From: Ekhidna sp051379705
Lineage (GTDB): Bacteria > Bacteroidota > Bacteroidia > Cytophagales > Cyclobacteriaceae
Assembly (NCBI RefSeq): GCF_051379705.1
Contig: NZ_CP179868.1
Location: 2,170,001-2,234,000 of the forward strand
DNA length: 64,000 nt
Reading direction: 5' to 3'
Made by a program: the position numbers and the translations under genes. Under the pieces are notes generated by a model, which was given only the letters and a program-made list of their open reading frames with translations, was not told the origin of the DNA and ran no database searches. Positions 44,053-52,271 of this stretch are shown one piece after another; the stretch's first letter is position 1; each line of letters starts with the position of its first letter.

Positions 44053-44157
44053 TAATTTATTTTCCGCCTGTAACCTTCCCTCACTTTTCTTGTAACTTAT
44101 TTGAATTTAACAAAACACCACCCGTGGATACGGGGCTAACCTGGTTAGAATTTGGAA

Positions 44158-44691
44158 ATGACAGACGAACAGTTGATGTCGCTGATAAAGGCGGGACAGC
44201 TGGATTATTTGAACGAAGTTTTTAATCGCTATAGTAAGCGGATCTATAACTACTTCCTCAAGTCCACGCTGGAGCGAGCCGACAGTGATGACCTCACACA
44301 GGACCTATTCATTCGAGTAATGAAATATCGAAACTCCTACAAGGAAGGTCATTCTGTTCAATTCTGGATTTTTCAGATTGCTAGAAACATGGTGAAAGAT
44401 CACTTTCGAAAGATGAAAGTGCACAGAGATAAATTCAATCCTGAAGAGACAATACCGGAGGTGCTTGAGGAAGATAGAGATGTGGAGTTTGAGCGAGAAA
44501 AGAAACTTCACATAGCGATGAAATCATTACCGGATGAAAAAAGGGAGTTATTGGTGCTCAGCAAGTTTCAGGGGATGAAATACGAGCAAATAGCAACCAT
44601 GCGAGAGACATCTGTCAGTAATATCAAGGTGCAAGTGCACCGTACGATTAAAGAGCTGAGAGACATCTATTTTGAACTAGCGGAAGACTAA
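44158..44691 (+). CDS. ECF-type RNA polymerase sigma factor
   Basis: The 177-residue sigma-70 family factor starts at ATG 44158 (a TTG two codons earlier is also open). Region 2 is visible in RADSDDLTQDLFIRVMKYRNSYKEG and FWIFQIARNMVKDHFRK, region 4 in SLPDEKRELLVLSKFQGMKYEQIATMRETSVSNIKVQVHRTIKEL. It is the first gene of a four-gene operon with an apparent anti-sigma factor and two DUF4097 proteins. Confidence 0.93.
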   Translation: MTDEQLMSLIKAGQLDYLNEVFNRYSKRIYNYFLKSTLERADSDDLTQDLFIRVMKYRNSYKEGHSVQFWIFQIARNMVKDHFRKMKVHRDKFNPEETIPEVLEEDRDVEFEREKKLHIAMKSLPDEKRELLVLSKFQGMKYEQIATMRETSVSNIKVQVHRTIKELRDIYFELAED

Positions 44692-44703
44692 AAATATAAC
44701 GTG

Positions 44704-45450
44704 ATGAAAGAAGAAATCACAGATGAACAAATGATAGCACTCCTGGAAGGAGAATCCAATGAAGAGTTGGAATTAAAAATCAATTCAGAGCCCGACTTAA
44801 AGAAGCGATTTGATGAACTGAAAGAAGTAATGCAGGCGATAGAAGCTTCGCATGAGGTTGAAATTCCCGCTCATATTCAAGGTGGCTTCCAGCAGGCACT
44901 TATAGATGAAAAAATCAGGAGCAACAGTAATAGCAGCCAGTGGTCTTGGATGCAAATAGCCGCAGCTTTAGCATTACTCATTTTAGGCTTTGGAATGGGA
45001 AAATTTGCCACCAATGACTCGTCTCGAGAGTTGGCTTTGCTTAAAGATGAGATTCAATCCTTGCGAGAGGTGACTCTGACCAGTCGATTGCAGCGTCACT
45101 CGGCAAGCGAGCGAATTATGGCTGTGAACCAAATCGAGCAGCGCTCTACGATCAATAATGAACTTGTATCCACGCTTATCACCACACTGAATTCTGACGA
45201 AAGCCCAAATGTGAGGTACGCCGCGCTGCAAGCGCTAGAAAAATTCATTGGAAACATGGACGTACGCGCCGAGCTGGTGAAATCACTGGAGTCTCAATCA
45301 GACCCTCTGATACAGATCTCGCTGATTACGATTTTGGTGGACGCTGAAGAGCGCAGTGTTATTGCACCTCTGAAGGACATGATTGAAAAAGAAGAAACAT
45401 CACCTGAGGTAAAACAGCAAGCGCAGGTTGCTATTCAGGTTTTGACATAG
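44704..45450 (+). CDS. membrane anti-sigma-like protein with HEAT repeats
   Basis: A 248-residue protein from ATG 44704. The cytosolic N-terminus (ITDEQMIALLEGESNEELELKINSEPDLKKRFDELKEVM) has the pattern of anti-sigma domains. A single membrane helix lies near 81-97 (WMQIAAALALLILGFGM). The periplasmic part is HEAT-like: NNELVSTLITTLNSDESPNVRYAALQALEKF, then SDPLIQISLITILVDAEE. Next to the ECF sigma it is the likely regulator. The HEAT module outside the membrane would be the signal receiver; that is inference. Confidence 0.75.
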   Translation: MKEEITDEQMIALLEGESNEELELKINSEPDLKKRFDELKEVMQAIEASHEVEIPAHIQGGFQQALIDEKIRSNSNSSQWSWMQIAAALALLILGFGMGKFATNDSSRELALLKDEIQSLREVTLTSRLQRHSASERIMAVNQIEQRSTINNELVSTLITTLNSDESPNVRYAALQALEKFIGNMDVRAELVKSLESQSDPLIQISLITILVDAEERSVIAPLKDMIEKEETSPEVKQQAQVAIQVLT

Positions 45451-45500
45451 AACATACCGGTACTTATTTAAAAATGACTAAAAATTCAAATAACAATAAA

Positions 45501-46289
45501 ATGAAAACGATTATAGCAGGACTAATACTATTGACTTGTGCCAGTGGAGTTGCACAAGAGGGTAAGACAGCCAATTTTAGCTTCCCGGTTAAAGGGAATG
45601 CGGCAGAAACATGGCTGGTGATTGATAACCTGAGCTCCGATTTGAAAATCGAAGGAACCTCAGGATCAGAAATCAAAATAGAAAGCAGAAACTATAGAGG
45701 GCTGCCAGAGAAAGCCAAGGGACTGAAACCTCTCTCAGCTTCAGGACCGGAAAATACCGGAATAGGATTGAGTATGAAGCAAGAAGGAAATACGATATCT
45801 CTTTCTGGTGCTCACAACGAAGCAGACAAAGCCGACTATGTGCTTTTATTGCCAAAAAATTTAAAACTAAAAATCAACTATAACTCATGGCAAGCCGGTG
45901 ATGTAGTGATCAAAGGTATGGCAGGTGAAGTTGAGGCTAAAAGTCAAGTTGGTGATCTCGAATTTATTGATGTGACCGGGCCGATCGTGGCGCACACTTT
46001 AAGCTCTGATTTGGAAGTTACCTTCTCTTCTCTTTCCAGTTCCTCACCAACTTCTTTGAGCTCAACAAGTGGAGACATAGATGTGACCTTGCCAGCGTCT
46101 ACCAAAGGAACCTTTAAGATGGCAACCGTTTCGGGAGGTGTATATACAGGATTCGATTTTGATTTTGGTGAGGATGCTAAAATCCGAAGAGTAGGTGGTC
46201 AAAATGCCACAGGCAAACTAAATGGTGGAGGCGTAGAAGTCTCTTTGAAATCAGTAAGCGGCGACATTTACGTAAGAAAAGCTGAGTAA
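45501..46289 (+). CDS. DUF4097-type exported protein (first of two)
   Basis: From the ATG at 45501 the protein has 262 residues with the signal peptide MKTIIAGLILLTCASGVAQ; an in-frame ATG at 45474 would add nine polar residues before the signal. The mature part is a beta-solenoid-like repeat region: WLVIDNLSSDLKIEGTSG, AEVEAKSQVGDLEFIDVTG-type rungs, SSTSGDIDVTLPAST, ending SVSGDIYVRK. It lies in the sigma operon directly before its paralogue. Proteins of this type are probably envelope-stress effectors; function is unproven. Confidence 0.75.
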   Translation: MKTIIAGLILLTCASGVAQEGKTANFSFPVKGNAAETWLVIDNLSSDLKIEGTSGSEIKIESRNYRGLPEKAKGLKPLSASGPENTGIGLSMKQEGNTISLSGAHNEADKADYVLLLPKNLKLKINYNSWQAGDVVIKGMAGEVEAKSQVGDLEFIDVTGPIVAHTLSSDLEVTFSSLSSSSPTSLSSTSGDIDVTLPASTKGTFKMATVSGGVYTGFDFDFGEDAKIRRVGGQNATGKLNGGGVEVSLKSVSGDIYVRKAE

Positions 46290-46290
46290 G

Positions 46291-46950
46291 ATGAAAGCGC
46301 TGATAATGATGATGTGTCTGGCAACTTTAGGGTTGTCAGCACAACCCAAAAAAGTAACGGCAACAGTTCCGGTTTCCGGCCAGGAAATGTTAGATCTGGA
46401 ATTTGCATTCGCTGATGATATCACCTTTAAAACATGGGATAAAAATGAGGTTTACGTGGAGGTAATGGTTGAAATAAACGATGGTGAAAACAACGATATA
46501 TTCACGCTTAATACTTCTAAATCAAGCTCCGCCATTTATGTAGAAATGGATGAAGATATGTGGAAGAAGATCAGTAAGAAAGAGGATGGGAAATGGAAAA
46601 ACTGTAGCTACACCTCAACTATAAACTATACCGTTTACCTTCCAAAAAAGCTGAGTGTAAGATCAAACACCATTTCAGGAGATTATGAATTTGAATACTA
46701 TGGCACTGAAATGAACCTAAAGACGATCTCTGGAGTCATTGATGTAACCATTCCTCAACAGCTTGGCATGGACTTCAAGGCAAAGACCATCTCGGGAGAA
46801 GTTTACTCAGACATTGAGATTTCCTATCCATACGGAAAAGAAGGCCTACGCCAAATTGTGGGTCAGGACGTCAGAGGCCGGGTGAGTAATGGCGGAGAGC
46901 AGTCCAACTTTGAGACCATAAGTGGTAATATCTATTTGAGAAAAGGATAA
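46291..46950 (+). CDS. DUF4097-type exported protein (second of two)
   Basis: The 219-residue protein begins one base after the previous stop. Signal peptide MKALIMMMCLATLGLSAQ; then a beta-solenoid-like mature part with the recurring 'T-I-S-G' rungs (SNTISGDYEFEYYG, KTISGVIDVTIPQQ, KTISGEVYSDI, ETISGNIYLRKG). It shares its C-terminal GNIYLRK/GDIYVRK ending with the first copy, so the pair arose by duplication. A bidirectional terminator follows. Confidence 0.77.
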   Translation: MKALIMMMCLATLGLSAQPKKVTATVPVSGQEMLDLEFAFADDITFKTWDKNEVYVEVMVEINDGENNDIFTLNTSKSSSAIYVEMDEDMWKKISKKEDGKWKNCSYTSTINYTVYLPKKLSVRSNTISGDYEFEYYGTEMNLKTISGVIDVTIPQQLGMDFKAKTISGEVYSDIEISYPYGKEGLRQIVGQDVRGRVSNGGEQSNFETISGNIYLRKG

Positions 46951-46954
46951 TCCT

Positions 46955-46988
46955 AAAAAAGGGATGAGTTTACTTGTCCCTTTTTTTA
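46955..46988. terminator. bidirectional terminator of the sigma operon
   Basis: AAAAAAGGGA - 12-base loop - TCCCTTTTTTT with runs of A and T on both sides. It overlaps the last codons of the convergent gene at 46970. Confidence 0.65.
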
Positions 46989-48004
46989 AGCACCACAAGC
47001 TCATCGTCCATTACCGTACCGACAAACAGCAGATCATTGTAAGGAGCAACCACACTGCTTGCAGACATAGTGGATCCATCATTTTCATAGAGACTCTCCA
47101 CTACTTCCCCATTAGAAACTTTAATAACCTCAGAAGGAGCCGTTTCTTTTTTCCCAGCCGCATATGCCGCAAACGTCAGCAAGCTGGGATGAGACCCCAT
47201 CCAAAGGTCTCCGTTTTCATCCAACTCAATATTATCAATGCCTGAGCCAACATCCAGATCCCGGTCATGTTCAAGTGATCTGTCTTCCAGAATATTGTAG
47301 TAATGAAGTTGAAACGCCCGAGGAGAAGCTACCAGTAATTGACTTCTGTCTTGCGAAATGTTGATGCCATTGGCGTAGTTGATTCCGTCGGCGACCACCT
47401 GATATTGTCCATCATATAGCACCACGTTTGATACGCCTATGCCCAAGTAGTCTTCTGCCAATCTGCCCCATTTGCTTGAATAACCATGATCGTTAGTAAA
47501 ATAGAAAGTCTCCTCATCCAGTGCCACAACATCATTTGGACTGATCATCGACGGATCACGATAGGTTGCCATGTAGACCAGGCTATCACCAAAGAGTTCA
47601 AATTTGACAATTGAATGCTGCTTGGCATGATTGACAACTAAAAGCTGATAATGAGCCGAATCCAACTTCAACATACTGATCCCATGCGGATAGAAAGGAA
47701 AATTGTAATTGTCTGAAATTAGTTTAGGCTGGAAATCACCAGAGTCGAGATTTAAATAATGCAAGCCTCCCTGGGATGAAGATCCGTCTCTTCTACCTGC
47801 ACGATCATCCTGAGATATGATCACAAATCGGTCGGCATAGCTGATAGTCAAATCTTCAGCTCCTTTTAGCGGTATTTCTGCAATAACCTCATAGCTTTCG
47901 GTGTTATTAATTTCACGGAAATAACCCGTGGAGATAAATGTGTACAAAACAAAAGCCAGAAGCAGAATTAAGGTGACTAAGAGTGTGAGTAAAAATTTTT
48001 TCAT
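46970..48004 (-). CDS. paraoxonase/arylesterase-like six-bladed propeller enzyme
   Basis: The 344-residue protein has a membrane anchor (about residues 4-24) and then a beta-propeller that aligns with serum paraoxonase PON1. All key PON1 residues can be placed: calcium ligands E50 (AEDLTIS), N157 (SPNDVVAL), N212 (YANGINIS), D257 and N258 (GIDNIEL), and the His dyad H107 (YPHGIS) and H126 (VVNHAKQ). The ending LWMGSHPSLL is also typical. Such enzymes hydrolyse lactones and aryl esters. Retained residues argue for activity, possibly quorum-signal or xenobiotic lactone hydrolysis. Its promoter end overlaps the lipoprotein gene on the other strand. Confidence 0.85.
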   Translation of the reverse strand: MKKFLLTLLVTLILLLAFVLYTFISTGYFREINNTESYEVIAEIPLKGAEDLTISYADRFVIISQDDRAGRRDGSSSQGGLHYLNLDSGDFQPKLISDNYNFPFYPHGISMLKLDSAHYQLLVVNHAKQHSIVKFELFGDSLVYMATYRDPSMISPNDVVALDEETFYFTNDHGYSSKWGRLAEDYLGIGVSNVVLYDGQYQVVADGINYANGINISQDRSQLLVASPRAFQLHYYNILEDRSLEHDRDLDVGSGIDNIELDENGDLWMGSHPSLLTFAAYAAGKKETAPSEVIKVSNGEVVESLYENDGSTMSASSVVAPYNDLLFVGTVMDDELVVLKKRDK

Positions 48005-48503
48005 AGAAGTTAAGCGTGTTCTTTATAAATGTAGAGAAACTTTTATTCTACTCCTGATCGCGATGACTTCATTTTTGGTCGCCTGCGGGAACGACGACAT
48101 TCAACTCCCTGAGCAAGAGTTGCTTGGCAAGATTGATGGCCAGGAATGGGATTATCAGTCAGCCAATGGCTACCTGATTTCTTCAGACTTTCAATACCGG
48201 GCTCGGTTTTTATCGGATGAAGAATCGGTGAGCGATCCGTGCACACTACCGTCTCCTACGCTCAAGCACGTAAAGGCAATCTTTCGGCCTGCCGAGATTA
48301 GCTATTTTGTTGCACCACAAGCAATAGACGACAACCAAGTACAAGTTTCATTCGAAGTAAGCCCATCTAAAAGCCTAATTGCATCGAGTGGATTTATGGA
48401 GATATATGCAATTGACAACCTCATAGCCTTTGGATATCTCCAAGCATTCCTGGATGACGATCATAGCGTAGAAGGATTGTTTGAGATAAGGTTATGTAAT
48501 TAA
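47985..48503 (+). CDS. small lipoprotein of unknown function
   Basis: The mature protein (GNDDIQLPEQELLGKIDGQEWDYQSANG onward) follows a hydrophobic stretch with lipobox LVA-C. The start is uncertain: the GTG at 47985 gives a basic n-region and a good lipoprotein signal. The ATG at 47928 is possible but lies inside the divergent paraoxonase gene; the ATG at 48063 is too close to the Cys. No family recognised; the GKIDGQEWDYQSANGY opening is typical of small Bacteroidota lipoproteins with a beta-sandwich domain. Confidence 0.6.
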   Translation: MSKNFFIEVKRVLYKCRETFILLLIAMTSFLVACGNDDIQLPEQELLGKIDGQEWDYQSANGYLISSDFQYRARFLSDEESVSDPCTLPSPTLKHVKAIFRPAEISYFVAPQAIDDNQVQVSFEVSPSKSLIASSGFMEIYAIDNLIAFGYLQAFLDDDHSVEGLFEIRLCN

Positions 48504-49252
48504 TCACCAAAAGAAAGAGTCGCTCCATAAGCCAATTCGATAGTCCAAAGGCGAGCATCGTTAATTTTACCTACAGCACCTAGCTGATCGTAAACTGGGT
48601 TTACCGAATAGCCGACATTCAAGCTGACTACATTGTCGACATCAAATGCCGGGATATAATAGTTGGCACCAACATTTAGAAAAAACACCGTTTTAGTAGC
48701 CGCCACCAAGTCATCTTCTCGGTCCCATTCGACACGCACATTATTAATGTTTCGCACATCAAATGAGTTTGTGCGAAGTGCAGTAGCTACATTGATGTGG
48801 GTTGTTACGCCTCCATAAATTGTGAAGTCTCCAAGAGATTTCCCATAGTTCAAGGGAATCGCGATATAATCAAGTCTTGGCCTGATCTTGAATCGGGCAT
48901 CTGAAGTGATCAATCCATAGTATCGTTGATATTGGATATCAGGTGTTTTGAAGAAATAACTATCGCCGGCATTGGTATACTTTACACCTGTTTTAAGGAA
49001 GGTATTTTCTTTGAGGTAAACGTCCAGTTCAATACTTATTACAGCCCCAGGACGCATGGAGTTTTTAGCCTCCGAAGAGGCATTAATTCCATCATCTATC
49101 AAAGCTTGGCGGTATTCAATAAAACCATATTCCTCCATCAAATCATGATCGAAAGTTGAAAAGGTCATACCTATCTGACCATGCAATTTGACCTGAGCCG
49201 TCACCTGAACAAAACAGACAGTGAGGACCAAAGAAAGGATTAATTGTTTCAA
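48500..49252 (-). CDS. outer-membrane beta-barrel protein
   Basis: A 250-residue protein with signal peptide MKQLILSLVLTVCFVQVTAQ and alternating beta strands typical of OmpW/porin-family barrels (FLKTGVKYTNAGDSYFFK, LDYIAIPLNYGKSLGDFTIYGGVTTHIN, KTVFFLNVGANYYIPAF, VVSLNVGYSVNPVYD, ending LAYGATLSFGD). It overlaps the gcvP stop by 4 bases on the same strand, so the two share a transcript although their functions differ. The gene end overlaps the lipoprotein gene by 4 bases tail to tail. Confidence 0.75.
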   Translation of the reverse strand: MKQLILSLVLTVCFVQVTAQVKLHGQIGMTFSTFDHDLMEEYGFIEYRQALIDDGINASSEAKNSMRPGAVISIELDVYLKENTFLKTGVKYTNAGDSYFFKTPDIQYQRYYGLITSDARFKIRPRLDYIAIPLNYGKSLGDFTIYGGVTTHINVATALRTNSFDVRNINNVRVEWDREDDLVAATKTVFFLNVGANYYIPAFDVDNVVSLNVGYSVNPVYDQLGAVGKINDARLWTIELAYGATLSFGD

Positions 49253-52125
49253 GCCTCTACTTCTTCTCCACTCTCATATACATCCAAAGGCAAACAGCTG
49301 CATACAAGGTTTCTGTCACCGTATGCACTATCCACACGGCTTACCGCAGGCCAGAATTTGTTTTCTCTAACATATGCCGCCGGGAATGCCGCCTTTTCTC
49401 TTGAGTAAGAGTACTTCCACTCATCAGCCATCAGTACTTTGTATGAATGAGGAGCATTCTTAAGTGGATTATCTTTAGCATCTGACTTACCATCAATTAC
49501 GTCTTGTACTTCCTCTCGTATTGCGATCATCGCATCGCAGAAGCGATCCAACTCTGCTTGTACTTCACTTTCCGTTGGTTCAATCATCATCGTACCTGGA
49601 ACTGGAAACGAGACGGTTGGAGCATGGAAGCCGTAATCGATTAATCTCTTGGCAATGTCCTCTACTTCTATTCCAGATTTTTTAAACTCGCGACAGTCGA
49701 TAATCAACTCGTGCGCATTTCGTCCCTTATCGTTGGCATAAAGAACAGGATAATTGTCCTTCAGTCTTGCTGCGATATAGTTGGCATTAAGAATGGCAGT
49801 TTTTGTTGCATTGGCAAGACCATGGGGACCCATCATAGCTATGTACCCGTGCGAAATTGGTAAAATACTAGCGCTTCCATATGCAGCCGCAGAGACTGCT
49901 GGGTTGCTGCTATGCTCAGTTACGTGACCAGGCAAAAACGGAGTTAAATGCTCTGCCACCCCGATTGGGCCCATACCAGGTCCACCACCACCATGAGGAA
50001 TACAAAACGTTTTGTGGAGGTTGAGGTGGCAAACATCTGCACCAATGATACCGGGCGAGGTGAGTCCAACTTGTGCGTTCATGTTGGCCCCATCCATATA
50101 TACTTGTCCACCGTTTTGGTGAATGATGTTGCAAATCTCTATGATTGCTTCTTCGAAAACTCCATGTGTAGATGGATAGGTTACCATGAGTGCCGCCAGT
50201 TCCTGGTTGTGAGCTTCAGCCTTTTCTTTCAAGTCATCTACATCAATGTTTCCATTGTCATCGCACTTCACAATAACCACACGCATTCCAGCCATTACGG
50301 CGCTTGCCGGGTTGGTTCCGTGAGCTGAAGAAGGAATTAACGCCACATTTCTATTTGGTTGACCGGTTCCTTCCAAATAGGATTTAATTACCATTAAACC
50401 AGCGTACTCCCCTTGAGCACCGGAATTTGGTTGAAAGGATAGTGAATGAAATCCAGTAATCTCAACTAACCAATCGTGAAGTTCCGTGATAAGCTCACCG
50501 TATCCTTCTGCTTGATTTTTCGGAGCAAATGGATGGATATTTGCAAACTCAGGCCAGGTCACAGGAATCATTTCAGTTGTAGCATTGAGCTTCATCGTGC
50601 ATGAACCCAGTGAAATCATGGAATGAACCAACGAAAGATCTTTATTTTCCAGTCGCTTCATGTAGCGAAGCAACTCATGCTCCGAATGGTACTTATTGAA
50701 TACAGGATGCTCAAGAAACGGAGTTGTTCGCATCAAAGAAGAAGGATATTCTACTTCGAAATCTTCTACAATTGGTGTTTCAAAAGCATTGCCAAGACGC
50801 GCAAAAAGCTTAACCACCTCGTTTGCATCATTTACAGTATGTGATTCATCAAAGGATACGCCTACAGCATCCTCGAAGTAGCGAAAATTGATTTCACTCT
50901 TGTGACTCAACTTTTTTAAGTGAATGATTTGCTCAGAATCGAGAGGAATTCTTATCGTATCAAAGAAGTAAGTGTTTTGATTTTCAAAGCCAAACTGAGC
51001 GATGGCATTTGCGGTTTCTTTGGCTAATCCATGCGTACGTGCTCCAATCTGTCTAAGACCTTTTGCGCCATGGTATACTGCGTACATTCCAGCCATTACA
51101 GCAAGTAAAACCTGTGCGGTACAAATATTGGAAGTAGCTCTTTCTCTTTTTATGTGCTGCTCTCTTGTTTGCAGCGCCATACGATAGGCATCATTTCCAT
51201 GCGCATCCTTGGATGCTCCGATAATTCTTCCCGGTATTGCTCTTTTGAAAGCTTCTTTGGTAGCAAAGAAAGCAGCGTGCGGACCACCATATCCCATTGG
51301 CACACCAAATCGCTGACTGGTGCCCACTACAACATCCACTCCCCATTCGCCGGGTGCGGTGATCAATGTCAGAGCCAGTAGATCACTGGCGCAAGCAGTA
51401 AAAACATTATTTTCCTGTGCAGCTGCGACCACCGAAGACCAATCTCTAACTGAACCGGAATCATTGGGATACTGAAAGAAAACACCGAAAATCTCCGGCC
51501 CAGAAAGGTCAGCATTCGCAAGATCTACGACTTCCAGCTCAATACCGAATGGAAGAGCACGTGTTTTAAGCACATTCAGAGTTTGGGGAAAAACCTCTGC
51601 GTCAACCAAGAATTTGTTTGATGATTTTTTGTCACCTTTTCTTAATCCATACAGCATGCTCATAGCCTCTGCAGCGGCGGTACCTTCATCCAGCAATGAA
51701 GCATTGGCTATTTCCATACCTGTCAGGTCAATCACCATGGTTTGGAAATTGATCAGAGCCTCGAGCCTTCCCTGCGCAATCTCTGCCTGATAGGGAGTAT
51801 AGGCAGTATACCAACCTGGATTTTCCATGATATTCCGCTGGATCACGGTTGGCACTACACAATTGTAATATCCTTGTCCAATGAATGACTTGAAGACCTT
51901 ATTCTTGTCTGCCATCTTCTGCATCCGGTTGAGATATTCAAACTCATTCAGAGATGGGGGCAGGTTGAGGGGTTTTTTCTTAAGTATGGGAGCCGGGATG
52001 GCTTCTGCGATAAGTTCATCCACAGACTTCAGGCCGATGGCTTCCAACATTGCTGAGACTTCACTGTCAGAAGGACCATTATGTCTTCTTTCAAACTCAA
52101 CCCGATCATTTAGATTTAATTTCAT
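49249..52125 (-). CDS. gcvP: glycine dehydrogenase (aminomethyl-transferring), P protein
   Basis: PLP-dependent P protein of the glycine cleavage system, which decarboxylates glycine and passes the aminomethyl group to the H protein. It has 958 residues from ATG 52125 (a TTG one codon earlier is also open), the usual length of the fused form. N-terminal half with GYYNCVVPTVIQRNIMENPGWYTAYTPYQ and the C-terminal half with the PLP lysine near 705 in NLHKTFCIPHGGGGPGMGPIGV. The H and T protein genes are not in the window. Confidence 0.97.
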   Translation of the reverse strand: MKLNLNDRVEFERRHNGPSDSEVSAMLEAIGLKSVDELIAEAIPAPILKKKPLNLPPSLNEFEYLNRMQKMADKNKVFKSFIGQGYYNCVVPTVIQRNIMENPGWYTAYTPYQAEIAQGRLEALINFQTMVIDLTGMEIANASLLDEGTAAAEAMSMLYGLRKGDKKSSNKFLVDAEVFPQTLNVLKTRALPFGIELEVVDLANADLSGPEIFGVFFQYPNDSGSVRDWSSVVAAAQENNVFTACASDLLALTLITAPGEWGVDVVVGTSQRFGVPMGYGGPHAAFFATKEAFKRAIPGRIIGASKDAHGNDAYRMALQTREQHIKRERATSNICTAQVLLAVMAGMYAVYHGAKGLRQIGARTHGLAKETANAIAQFGFENQNTYFFDTIRIPLDSEQIIHLKKLSHKSEINFRYFEDAVGVSFDESHTVNDANEVVKLFARLGNAFETPIVEDFEVEYPSSLMRTTPFLEHPVFNKYHSEHELLRYMKRLENKDLSLVHSMISLGSCTMKLNATTEMIPVTWPEFANIHPFAPKNQAEGYGELITELHDWLVEITGFHSLSFQPNSGAQGEYAGLMVIKSYLEGTGQPNRNVALIPSSAHGTNPASAVMAGMRVVIVKCDDNGNIDVDDLKEKAEAHNQELAALMVTYPSTHGVFEEAIIEICNIIHQNGGQVYMDGANMNAQVGLTSPGIIGADVCHLNLHKTFCIPHGGGGPGMGPIGVAEHLTPFLPGHVTEHSSNPAVSAAAYGSASILPISHGYIAMMGPHGLANATKTAILNANYIAARLKDNYPVLYANDKGRNAHELIIDCREFKKSGIEVEDIAKRLIDYGFHAPTVSFPVPGTMMIEPTESEVQAELDRFCDAMIAIREEVQDVIDGKSDAKDNPLKNAPHSYKVLMADEWKYSYSREKAAFPAAYVRENKFWPAVSRVDSAYGDRNLVCSCLPLDVYESGEEVEA

Positions 52126-52271
52126 CAAGAGGTACCGTTTAGAGGCCGCAAATTTACGTCAAGGCGCTCACTACAAAAAGCTTTTAATGCCTAACCATTA
52201 GTGTAATTGTTTGGTTTAGCCGAATTAAAATTATTTAGCTTTACTACCGATTTTTAACACGTTATATCACA

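Noticed and set aside
50000..51400. Several + strand open frames opposite gcvP
   Set aside because: gcvP is unambiguous on the minus strand; the others have no domain and follow its codon shadow.
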